DNA of 64,000 nucleotides from Opisthocomus hoazin (taxonomy: Eukaryota; Chordata; Aves; Opisthocomiformes; Opisthocomidae): assembly GCF_030867145.1 (NCBI RefSeq), contig NC_134433.1:17457896-17521895 (forward strand), given 5' to 3'. Position numbers and translations under genes: made by a program. The first letter of the stretch is position 1; every line of letters starts with the position of its first letter. This document shows positions 23,361 to 34,600 of the stretch, piece by piece. Below the pieces are notes generated by a model. It was not told where the DNA came from. It saw nothing but the letters and a program-made list of their open reading frames with translations, and did not search any database.

Positions 23361-23462
23361 TCTCTTTACAGGCAGGAAGAAATGGGGCTCAGGGAAATGA
23401 TGTGCATGAAGTTACCCAACATATGCACAGCAGGCTGCGGAGTCAGTCTCTTGACTCAGTCT
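23361..23462 (-). repeat. MIR SINE remnant
   Basis: TTTACAGGCAGGAAGAAATG then GGGCTCAGGGAAATGATGTG and AAGTTACCCAACATATGCAC, ending in GGAGTCAGTCTCTTGACTC. This follows the reverse complement of MIR (TTTACAGATGAGGAAACTGAGGCTCAGAGAGG...AAGTTACTTGCCCAAGGTCAC). Confidence 0.65.
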
Positions 23463-26400
23463 GGGCCTTTGTAGGTTGATGGATAGAAAAATATGGGTTG
23501 GGGGGCTTTCCCCCCACCCACCCTACATTTTTTTACCAAATTATTAACTAAATTTTTTAGCTGAATTTGGAGAAGGAACCAGTACTGAGTGAAGTGAGAA
23601 TATTTGTACCTTCTGAATGTGCAGCAAATAATAAAAAAAAATAAAATCTGCATTTCTTCACCTGTGAATGTTTTTGAGAGCTGGTTCTGAATGACTTGTG
23701 TATCAGCACAAACCAATGTGCAAGTACTGGGGTAAAAATGCTTTTTTAGGAGCATTGTGCATTTCCAGTTCATCTACGATGGGATTTTCTAAACTGTTAA
23801 CTCTCTAAACATGGTATTAAGAAATGCATATGCTATAAGCTGTAATGGCTGTTTAGAGCTGATAGTCTTATTTGGTTATTGATTGCAATATGCCTATAGT
23901 AGTGTAGAACTCAGAGGGGCTAACTACAGAAGTAACTCCCTTGCTTCCTGCAGATGATTTGCAGCTTCAGGTAAGCTGTTTGATACCATAGCCATAAGGC
24001 TATTGGCATCTGACAGTGACAATTTAATACCAGCCTAGCTGTGCCACTCTGAGTTTCTCAGCTGTGACAGTCATATAATTATCAAGGGTAGGTCTAACGT
24101 CAATCAAAGTGACATGGGTGGCATGGCAGGATAGTGTGAAAGTCTCCATCATGCTGAAAAATTTACCTACAGCTTCAGCTACCCTTCTTTCCCTGATTCC
24201 TTGGGCTCCTCTGCCTTACCTTGCTCATAGTATGACTGGAGTGTGAGCACAGCTCATGTAGATTTGTCTGTCACGCAGCTAGCCATCCACAAGCCTGGAT
24301 GGGTGCCATAAGCTGTGCACTCGTGGCAGACTGGCCATTTTGCAGTGTTGCTCCCAGAAGCAGGACAAGCAGCTTGCTCTAGCTGAGACTGGTCAGTGCC
24401 TGAGAAAGCCAGTGGAAATCGAGGTTGGGTATGTCTGTGCGAACAGCTGCTGCACTGCAGAACAGGAATGCTCCATAGATGCTTCTAAAAATCCTGGTAT
24501 CACAGTCTCTCCCTCTCCCCTTGGCATTTCAGTGAGGAAACACATGACTAAAAATAGCCTACTGTCTAAAGCTCCCAGAAAGCTGTGCTGTCTGATTACT
24601 TTTTTAGCATTTAATTTTTCTTCTCCTGAATGTATCTTTTTTTTTTTTTTTTCAAATACCCAGTCCCTCATTTAGTAAAAAAACATGGATTTAGGATCAA
24701 GCTGGTATTCATGAACAAATCTTCTTGCATTTATCATAGTCCTTCCTCCTGCTGATCTTTCCTAACATTCTACTCTGCTATGGACCAGCAATCAGGCTCT
24801 GGAAAGAAGGCTTCCTAGCAACACATTAAGCCACTATTAAAATGTTTTAGAAAAAACAGACAGTCTTTATGAAAAACAACATTGGGAACTGATAGACTTT
24901 TCCACATGGAAAGAATAGCTGCCCTGTGCTTATCCACTGAGACGGAGAGGCTGCAATTTTATCTCTGTCCTCCTCCTTTCTTAATGGAAAAATCAGAAAG
25001 GGCTCAAAAAAGTAGAGCAAATACCAGTAATATTAGAGATTGGAGAGTCTGGGTTATTCTTCAACAGTGGGGTAGATTAGGGAGGTAAGAGAGGACAAAG
25101 TCTGAGCTATTCCATATTGAAAGAATGAGATATCTAACCAGAAAGATTACAGTATGAGCAAACCAGTGTGTAAGCATGGCAGGTTTTAGCTTTTGTTTTT
25201 AATCGGTAGATGTTGATTAACTTAGGCTTTTTCTGTGTGTCTGCAGCAACCTGGATAAAATTTGAAACTTTAGGTTTGCTTGCTTCTTCCTCCTTTCCCT
25301 CTCAATATGGTGTTTTTTCACTGTCCTGTCCTGATTTTTGAGAGTGGGAACCTGACAAACGCAAACTGTATTCTAGCATTTTGAAAATTAAGACATTGCC
25401 CTCCTTTTCCAGCTTCCTGCCCATGTCAAAACTTGACAAAAAAGCTCCACAAATTGCCCTAAAGTAACAGCATAAAAATCTGCAGCTGCTACAATTTCAT
25501 ACTGTTCCTTTAAGTTTTGATTCACAGATTTCTGAATACTTGGGTTTTTTTAGACTTTGGAACTCATCTTCTGAAAACTGCCAAGATCACTGTCCTTGGT
25601 GTGCTATTTAGAGTCGACAGGGAGGACTGCTTCTTCTGAGTAACATTTTCTGCAGCACCACCAGGTATGAAAAGTCATGACTATATGGGCATATTTGAAT
25701 GTTGGAACTTCCCTGTAGGGTCTGGAGCACATCTTTCATGTGCTCTCATTTGTACCCAAGGAGTTTTTGGGAGCTGTATTTCTGTCTCCCATCTGGAACT
25801 GGAAGCTGTGTGCCTTGTGCTTTGCAAATCTCTCCATTTTATTAAAGAATTGTAAACAGGGCAGAGAAAACAGACAATCTTGATTAAATCAGTGATTCTG
25901 CAGTGTGTTAACAAATATCAGATATAAATTAATTACTTATGAAATCCTGCTTAAATCCTGTGATTTTAATTCTGATAAACTTTCTTTCCATTTGTTTTTA
26001 TACCTTGTGCCTTCCTCCTCATGTAGTTACAAATACTGCAGAGCACTGGAGTTAAAACAGCAAGTATCATTTTTCCTTGCCTGCATTTAAGAAGGTCTCA
26101 GCCCTGACATTATTGATCAGTACGAGTCTGCTTCTGCTTTGATAGACCTTTAATTGGATAGGCTCTGGCTATTGAGAAGGCTTGAGGCAGGAGGAAAGAG
26201 CATCTTTCAGTTCATGAAGCCAGTTTAAGAGCCAATAAAGTAACAGATGAGGGGGCTGACTGGTTCAGGACTGAGCCTCCCTCAGCTCTTGCTTCTGCAG
26301 CTTTTGACAGCTCTCTTGGCTGTTAGTTAGACCCTGCTTCTCTGCAGAGCAAGACCTGTGATACTGTTAGGAAAATTTTCATTGCCAGGCCCAGGCATTT

Positions 26401-27615
26401 GTCTGGCTGTCTTGTGTCTGCTGTGGACTTTTTGCAGCCATGCATCCAGCTTCAGCTGCAAAGCTGAGTAATCCTGGTGTCAGTCAGTGCAACCTGAGTA
26501 ATAAGGGCTGTATGAGGCCGTTCTGGCATCTGGGATTAACCAGAGTTAGCAGCAACCTAGAAACATCACAGCCTCCTCACGAAGTCATGTACCTTCCTGC
26601 TAGACAATTCCCTGTACCTGGGAGTACCATAAAGTCTTTGTTGGGACCAGTTGCCCATCCATTGCTGTTATGCCTCTGTGGATTATGATTTTGTTCCCTT
26701 TGGTTTTTGGCAGAATGCTGCTCTCCTCAAAAGTGCTGGGCTCTGACATATCCTGTCTCTTTTTTATTTTGGCTGTGGGTGACATATAAACAGTGTGGAG
26801 AGGCCTTTCAAACTATTTGAAGTTATGTTGCCAAGAGTTACCATCTAAAGGCTTGTTCTTGGATCCTGGACAGCTTCTTTGGCTGTTTCACCGGCATGAG
26901 CAGCCACAAAGCAGGTGTATCTGCTGCCAGGGAATTTCTCAGTCCTTCCAAGTAAAACAGGATAGTGCAATCCATTTCTAGTGGGTGGCTGACATGCAAC
27001 GCTTGGCTGTGAGCTGCTTTACCGCCCTGCTGTTTTCTCTGACTCAATGTGGTGTCTGCTCCTTAGGGCTGCCTCTCAAAATCTGTGGTGACTTCAAGGA
27101 GGATGTAGGAACTGAGATTAAAGGGTTCTCCTGACCTTCATTGCACCCTCCTCATCAGCTGCTTTCCTTGAGTCCCACACTACAGTATCACTGAAATCCC
27201 ACAATTGCTGATGCAACTGCACTTATCATCACCCCTTCTTGAAATAAACAATTATCTTCTGATTTTGGTCAAACAATGTGGGCTCTAGAGGACAGATCTC
27301 CCATTTCCCTTACTTCTGCAGCAGTCTCCTGGTGTGGCTCCAAAGGCTGCTTAAACCAGATTCAACCTAGTGTCAGCAGGCACAGCTCTATAGAAGCCAG
27401 GCTTGAATTCAGCCCTGGAGATACTAACCGATCAATCAACCTCAGCTTTGCTGCCTGGGACCTGAAGAGTACAGCTAGAGCAACCTTCCCAGCCCAGTTT
27501 GAGCAGGTTTGGATCATTAGTTGGGCAGATGTTTTCAGAGGGGCAATAGTGCCACTTGATAGCATTCTTCTCTGAGCTCCCATCCTCAGGTGGCTCTGTA
27601 TTGCCTTTAACACAC
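23463..27615. other. Intergenic, no supported gene
   Basis: About 4.2 kb with no recognisable exon, RNA gene or clear mobile element. It holds a T16 run at 24637-24652. The frames of 60-111 codons in this stretch have no recognisable homology. Confidence 0.6.
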
Positions 27616-27830
27616 AGAATCATAGAATCAGAATGGTTTGGGTTGGAAGGCACCTTACAGCTCTTCTAGTTCCAGGCGCCCTGCCATGGGCAGGGACACC
27701 TTCCACCAGACCAGGTTGCTCAAAGCCCCATCCAACCTGGCCTTGAACACTTCCAGGGAGGGGGCATCCACAACTTCTCTGGGCAACCTGCTCCAGTGCC
27801 GCACCACCTTGGCTTTTGCAATTCTTCAGA
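27616..27830 (-). mobile_element. CR1 LINE 3' fragment
   Basis: Starts AGAATCATAGAATCAGAATG and continues GGTTTGGGTTGGAAGGCACC, CCTGCCATGGGCAGGGACAC and CATCCAACCTGGCCTTGAAC. This is the reverse complement of a typical avian CR1 3' end and is about 215 bases long. The open frames here on both strands are by-products of the repeat. Confidence 0.9.
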
Positions 27831-28971
27831 AGAAAGAAAAAATTTCTGCAGGTTTATGTTGTCAAGGGCTGGCAGTTGTCTGCTTTCAGTATTTAGGACA
27901 ATGTAAATTAATCTTTTCCCCTCGAGGAAGGCATTGTGGTTCTTACTGCCTTCAAAGGCTGCAGTTAACTGCCTGCTTAGGCCACCATGCCAATGGAAAG
28001 CCTTTTTTTTTTCAGTTGTGTCATCTAGCCCAGTGCAAAAGAGCCACAAGAATGAATGTGTGTTGGAATAATTCAGGTGTCGTGTGTGAACAATAACAAA
28101 GCTTACGCTTTCTTACATCCAGAGTTATTGTGCAAAGGTCTAATTTGTTTCTACCTCCTTGAGGGCGGATAGTGGGTGGGGAGGCAGCACATCTGCAATG
28201 ACTCGTAGATGATAGAATCTGGGGCAAGGAAAATGAAAAAGCTGCTTTGTAAAGTACAGTTTGCAGGTATGATTTCCATAAGAAACTGTTGAACAGTGGA
28301 TGGGGCACCTGTTGGTGGTGATGCCAGTTTATGTTCAAATTACAAACTAATCCTATTAAACTGATATCAAATGCTAATCCAATCTTCTTTCAATGGCTGG
28401 GTGAGAATCTGATTTCAAAGTGTGTTTGCAAAGAGGCACTAATATAACTTTGATTAAAGGCAAAGATTGATCTTACGTGTTATTTAGAGTCTACTTTCTC
28501 TGAGCAATGGAATGCAGTGAAGAGATAGCTCAGTGGGCAGGAAAAAGCAGTGTTTATCAAACTGATATGGTAGTAGTGTCTCCTGACCCCAGTTCCAGCC
28601 TTTGCCTACTACCGTATTATGTAAATATAGTAGCTTGGGATACATCTTGTAGTGTGCTGTCACTGCAAGGTGTAAATATGCTCTTCGTGATGTAAGTTGA
28701 AAGGAGCTGTTTAATGAAGAACTTCTGAGCATGGTGGCCAGAGCTCTGGGAATGTACACCTAGATTCCACTTCTGCCTCTGTTCTTTGTACTTTGCTTTC
28801 CCTGTCAGCAAAAGGGGGTAGAGGACAAAGAAGCAGAGAGGAATTTAATATTTATTGGATCTGAGTACACTATTGTTCATGTTTCCCATACAGTTCAAAT
28901 TCTCAAGAAATTTCAGAAGAAAAGTTATTCCTCCAGTAAAATTAACCAAATATTTTTGGAACATAGAATAT
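27831..28971. other. Intergenic, between two CR1 copies
   Basis: No gene was recognised. A possible MIR-like remnant lies near 28735-28825 (AGAGCTCTGGGAATG, CCACTTCTGCCTCTG, GCAAAAGGGGG), too diverged for a firm call. Confidence 0.55.
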
Positions 28972-29918
28972 CTGTTTAATATCTTCATCAATGACATAGA
29001 CAGCAGGATTGAGTGTACCCTCAGCAGGCTTGCAGATGACAGCAAGCTGAGTGGTGCGTCAACACGCCTGAGGGAAGGGATGCCATCCAGAGGGACCTGC
29101 ACAAGCTTGAGAGATGGGCCCATGTGAACCTCATGAGGTTCAACAAGGCGAAGGGCAGGGTCTTGCACCTGGGGCTGGGGCAACCCCCGCTATCAGTACA
29201 GGCTGGGCAGAGAATGGATTGAGAGCAGCCCTGCTGAAAAGGACTTGGGGGTGTTGGTTGACAAGAAGCGCAACATGACCTGGTAATGTGCACTCGCAGC
29301 CCAGAATGCCAGCAGTATCCTGGGCTGCATCAAAAGAAGAGTGGGCAGCAGGGTGAGGGAGGGGATTCTACCGTTCTGCTCCGCTCTGCTGAGACCGCAC
29401 CGGGAGTTCTGTGTCCAGCTCTGGAGCCCTCGGCCCAGGAAGGACATGGACCTGTTGGAGTGGGGCCAGAGGAGGCCACAGCAATGATCCGAGGGCTGGA
29501 ACCCCTCTGCTGTGAGGAAAGGCTGAGAGGGTTGGGGTTGTTCAGCCTAGAGAGGAGAAGGCTGTGGGGAGACCTTATTGCGGCCTTTCAGTACCTGAAG
29601 AGGCAAATAGGAAAGATGGGGAAAATATTTTCAACAGGGCTTGCTCCGATAGGACAAGGAGTAATAGCTTTAAACTAAGAGAGGGTAGATTTAGACTAGA
29701 TATAATGAAGAAATTATTTACGATAAGGGTGGTGAAATACTGGAACAGGTTGTCCAGAGAAGTAGTGGAGGCCTCATCCCTGGAAACATTCAAGGCGAGG
29801 TTCGACGGGGCTCTGAGTACCCTGATCCAGTTGAAGATGTCCCTGCTCACTGCAGGGGGTTTGGGCTAGATGGCCTCTAAAGGTCCCTTCCAACGGAACG
29901 CATTCTCTGATTCTATGA
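28972..29918 (+). mobile_element. CR1 LINE, 5'-truncated, with reverse transcriptase remnants
   Basis: About 950 bases. It begins inside the reverse transcriptase domain: LFNIFINDIDSRIECTLSRL followed by ADDSKLSGA, with LADD where active copies have a Y/F-ADD catalytic motif. Later parts appear in other frames, e.g. [20 protein letters not shown] and [16 protein letters not shown], so the frame is broken by indels. It ends in GATTCTATGA after GGTCCCTTCCAACGGAACGC, the usual CR1 3' end. It is an inactive copy upstream of the PITPNM3 CpG island. Confidence 0.93.
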
Positions 29919-30609
29919 AAACCACTTAACTCACTCTGTTGTCAGGGGTATTTGCTGTGGCTCCTTGAATGAACTGCTTAGCAACACCCAGCGCAAATCA
30001 TGTATTTATTTTTATGCCTTCCAAGCTGGTATTGGCACAGAGCCTGTAAGTTGCTTTAGGACTTGGTTGCACTGTGTTTGCTTGGCTTTTTAATTGCATG
30101 CTTCTTTGGGCAAAAGTTTTCTTTACTGCTCTTTACTTGGTGGTGTTCTGACATGCTGTAAATAAAATGTAAGTCCTCATAGGCTCTCTGCCTGCCTCCT
30201 CCCATTGTTCTCACAAGATGGGCTGCCTCTAAGGATGTTTCTGAAGGTGAGTTTCTCACAGTTCTTGGCAGATCTGGAGAAGCCGGCTACTTTTTTCCGT
30301 CATGGTTAGAAAAATGCTGCTAGTGAGGCTCTCAAGATGGAGGAAGCAAATCCTGCCTTGAGTGCCCCAGATCAACTCTCTCAGCAGACTGTAAGCTGCT
30401 TGCCTGTCCCTGACTTAAAAGGCAGCGCGTTGCAGCAGTTCAACCACTGCATTGACACAGGACTTAACAACAGCCAAAGCATTTTTTCTGCTGAAATCCA
30501 GAGCAGCCACTTGTAGGAGCGGTTTGCAGGGGTAGTGCTGCAGCACCCTGGGCCAGAGCAGCAGGCCAGCAGTACCTCACTCCCCGGGCTACTGGGGACA
30601 GGAGTCAGG
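29919..30609. other. Upstream flank of the PITPNM3 CpG island
   Basis: Ordinary sequence that rises in GC towards the island. No exon or promoter motif can be singled out. Confidence 0.55.
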
Positions 30610-31690
30610 CACGGTGCGGAGCAGGAACTGGGCGGCAGACCCCATCCCCATTCTCCTCTGACCACCCCACGCCCGCGGCTCCGAGCAGCACCACGGCGGC
30701 GAGGGAGCCCCGACCTCCCGCGGCGGGCGCGCCCTGGGGGGTACTGGGCAGGGCGAGCTGGCCACGGCCCTGGCGGGCCTCGGCTGCGCGCCCCGCCGCC
30801 CTAGGAGCTGACGGTCTCGGCCCGTGCCTCACACCGGCGCCGGCCCCTCCCGGCAGCGGCGAAGCCAGGCGGGACGAGGCAACCCTCGCGGGGGGCACCG
30901 GGCAGCCGCTCAGACCTCGCTCGCCGGTTCCTCAGCAGCTGCAGCCCCCGCTCTCCGCAGAGCCGCTCGCTGCGCCTTTAACGACGGCGGCTGCGCCGCG
31001 GCGGGCGGGCTCCGCGGCGGGATCGAGCGGCGCGGCGGCGTCTCCCGGCTGCGTCTTTCAGCTCCGCAGGAGAGTGGGCGGTGCGGGGCCTCCGCCGGGA
31101 GCAGATGGGGTGGCGGAGCGCGGGGTGCTGGCGCGCCGGGAGGGCCCCGCGGGCGAGCACCTGACGCGGCCGGCGACAGCGTGCCTGCGAGCGGGCAGCC
31201 CCGAAATGGCGAAGGCTCCGTGCCCAGGTGAGTGCTGAGCCCGCGCGGCGGGATGCAGCAGCCCTGAGGGGAGCGCGGGCCCCAGGCGGCGGGAGGTGAG
31301 GCTCTGGCGGCCTCGCGCGCAGTCCCGGCTCCGTGTGCGCCGCGCCGGGCGGACCCCGCCGCCGGCCCACCGGAACGGTAAATGCAAGCTTCTGCGAACG
31401 AGACACAGGTGCGTTTGCCCCCCCCCCCCATGTCTTTTCCGAGCGGGACCCTCTCTGCCTTCGGCGCTCGCGCCGGCTGGGGCCGGTGGTGGCGGGAACG
31501 CCGTGCGGGGCCGCCGGGGCATCGCGGGCGTCCGCCCCGGTCGCTGCTTCCTGGCCTCCTCCCGGCTCGTCCCCGGCGGTGCCGCGCCGGGAAGGGTCTC
31601 CTCCAGCTCCGGAGGGGCTCGGGGCTGCTGCCTTGCGGAGCCGACGCTCGCTGCCCCCTGCTCGGGAGACGCAGACTGGGACGTGGCAGC
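30610..31690 (+). promoter_or_regulatory. PITPNM3: CpG island promoter of PITPNM3
   Basis: The only long GC- and CpG-rich block in the window, about 1.1 kb. It contains GGGCGG boxes (for example at about 31075) and no TATA box at an obvious distance. The PITPNM3 start codon lies inside it at 31206. This is the usual architecture of a broad vertebrate promoter; the exact transcription start cannot be read from sequence. Long frames on both strands here (up to 324 codons on the minus strand) are a consequence of high GC and the lack of AT-rich stop codons. Confidence 0.85.
31206..31227 (+). CDS. PITPNM3: PITPNM3 coding exon 1
   Basis: ATG at 31206 has a strong start context (G at -3, G at +4). 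Seven codons (MAKAPCP) plus one base precede a perfect donor, CCAG|GTGAGT. The exon sits in the CpG island. The start was chosen because MAKA matches the human N-terminus and the split codon joins exon 2 in frame (G|CT, Ala). The length of the 5' UTR is unknown. Confidence 0.88.
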
Positions 31691-34600
31691 CGTGGGCTGC
31701 TCTGACGGTGATGAAGGTGTGCCTGCTGAGTAGGGCTTGCTGAAAGGAAAAGGCAGATGGATGCAGTTTCTCCTGTGCGTTGCAGGTTCGCGTGTTTTGA
31801 CTCATGTTTTCTCCAGAGTCTGAGCGATTTGGATGCTGGTTGGCTGGGGCTGGGGACAGAGGGCTTGGGGATAGTCGGCAGCAAAGCCCCGATGTCCCGT
31901 GCCTGGTGGCAGTGGCAGCCCCGCTGCAGGCAGCACAGGCTCTGTGTGCCTGAATGACTGGTGCCAGTTAGCAGAACAGATGGGAAACCTCTTGCTGTTG
32001 CAGACGTGGTTTTCTTCTAGGTTGCACGCAGAGCCCATTGCTATTGAAGGTGAAGGCCTAACTGTGCTATGACTGAATGCCTGCTGGTCTGGATGAGAAA
32101 CTTGCCTGGTGTTTGGTGCCAGTTCTTGGCACAGCTTTGTAGCAGCATGGTAATATTAAAGCTAAACCCAAAGTTTTTGCCCAGCAGTATTTATTTTTTT
32201 TTTATTACTTCCCCAAAATATGTGTGGATTGGTGGCAGCCAAGCTTGCTTGTTCAAACCTAACTTTGCACAGGAATTTTAAAGGATGGTACTACTCTTCA
32301 ATGTGATTCCACTCACTTTGGTAGACAAGATATGTTTTTTGATGCCAGCTTTACGGTGTTGTCACTACTTGTTACTGTAAAAATAGAGCAAGGATTGACC
32401 ATTCACAAAGGAGCTCTGGCAAAACATACCTGGGTTAGGGGGAAATGTTCTGCTTTTATACATTGAGCCTACTGAATTTATCAACATGAGCTGGAATATG
32501 CACAAATACAGAAATATTGTGGCTGTTTTGTTTGTATGTACCCTGTCTTCCAGCCTCTGCCAGTGCTGTAGCCTTATCGCAAATATAAAGATGGACCATC
32601 ATTCTAGTAGCCATGAAATCTGCTGCTTGATCACTGTTGGATGACACATGTGCTTATAAAGGGCTTTTAGAGGTGGTCGACTTGACTCATTTGAGTAGCC
32701 AGACCTCACCTAGTGGATTCCAGATCTTAAGTGCTTGGAATAGTCCCTGTGCAGAAATGCTTGGATGTTCGCAGGATTGTAGGTTGCAAAACTACATAGC
32801 GGCAACTGCAGATCCCTACCTGACATGTCCCTGTGTGGGTGTGTTGTATCTGCTCTTCATCTCCTACTTCATTTTTTAACAGGCAGCAGTGACTCAAAAA
32901 TGCCAGACCCTCCTCAAAAAGACAGAATCTCTGCACTGTGAAAGTAGAGTATTTCAGATGTGATGCAGGCAGTCCACCTACAGTCGTTGCAGGAAAAGGT
33001 TAGAGAATATTCATGTCTTCTCTGGTTTTGTGGAGTGATTTTGGAGGAGGTGATGGTACTGATGAGAGGGAGGGTGAAGTTAATTTCTGCTGTGGGGAAG
33101 CTGGCATCTGAAACATCAATAAATGGCTCTGAGACATGTACCGCATTGACAGGAAACCTTGATCTAGGATTTGGAGCCTGAACAGCCATGTTAAACCTCC
33201 TCTCTCTCTCCTGCCATCTCACCAGTAATCCCAAAAGGTGCAAGACTGGAAATATCACTGGTACCTTAAAATAGGGGCTTAAAGGCCTGCATGGCCTACT
33301 GCAGAACTGCCAGCTGAAGGATGTACAGAGTAGGTAACCAGGGACTTGTCATTGCTGAATTGCTATGAGGTGAAAGACACTGAGTGAGGAATGAGAGAGA
33401 AGAGTTGATTATACTGGATACTTCAGACCACAGTGGTGTCTGGACTGTTCCTTCAATTAGCTTTTTCATTTGACTTATTGACAGGGGAACCTGCGTTTTG
33501 TGTGAACTTCCTTCTGCCTTTAACTATGTCTCTGGCTTTGTCAACTGTACTCTTTGCTCTCTTTTTGATTTTTATTTAGGGACTGGTGCAGCCATAGTAA
33601 GAATAAAGGGACCTCCTGACCTTGGTATCTGCACCCACTTCTGTCCCTTTTAATTCTTCCTTTTCTGTCCTCTATTTCTGAAGTGCCAGCAGTGCTTCCA
33701 AGTCTGCAATTCATAGACTGCAAGCGTACGCACATTTCAGCAGGGCAGGACTCCGCCTGTACTTAGAGTACTGCAGGTTCATGAATGAAAGGTATGGTTT
33801 GATGATCTGGTGCCTTGCTGCCAACAGGAAGAGAAATCTTGCGTATTTCCACCTCTTTCCTGTGCCAGCTCCCAAGCTTCCCTAGCAATTTTGCAGTCTA
33901 GTTCTGGGAACGAAACAGGTGGAAAACTCTTCATTATCTTAAATTTTTAGAAAGTTTGTTTTTTTCTGGTTTTACAGTCTTTTCTGGCTCAACTGCAGGG
34001 TCAGGTGACTGCCTTCCCTGGTGGGAAGAAGGAAGTGGCATCACATCCCTTATGAGCAGCTACCAGTTAGGCTGGTCAGATGCCTTTCTTCCCCTGGATT
34101 GGCCTCCCACTCCTTTATTTGCCTCCCATCTCTGGCTCCCTATTTTCCTCCCCCTCCCCCGTGGCCTGCCACTTTCATTTTCCTCCTCCTCTCTCCTTTG
34201 GGGCTCCCTGTCTTCCTCTGGCCTTGCACGCTCTCCTCTGTGGCCTCCTGTTCCGCTTCAGCCCCCCCACTGTCCACCCCTGTCCTGTTGGCCTTGTACT
34301 TGCTCGCTCACTCTCAGCCCCACCCTTCACTCTCAGCCTCCATCTCTCCCATCAGGTTCTCTTTTTTTAATTTTTGTCCTTCTCTCCCCCACCAGTCTGG
34401 CTTCCCACTTGCCCCCTGAGTGCTCTCCCCCTTGGCCTTCCAACTTCTTTCCGCCCTATCCCCCTTGGCCTTGTGTGCTCTCTCTCTCCCACCTCCCTCT
34501 TGCCTCCTACTTTTCTTTTTCTCCCTCTCCCCCTTTGGCTTCACACTTCTGTAGGCTTCACACTTCTGTAGGCCTCCCACTACCCACTCAGCTGCTTCCG

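Noticed and set aside
30910..31884. 324-codon minus-strand frame, and a 275-codon one overlapping it
   Set aside because: They lie in the CpG island, where stop codons are rare. The content is low-complexity Arg/Pro/Ala/Gly, several frames are open on both strands, and no domain is recognisable.
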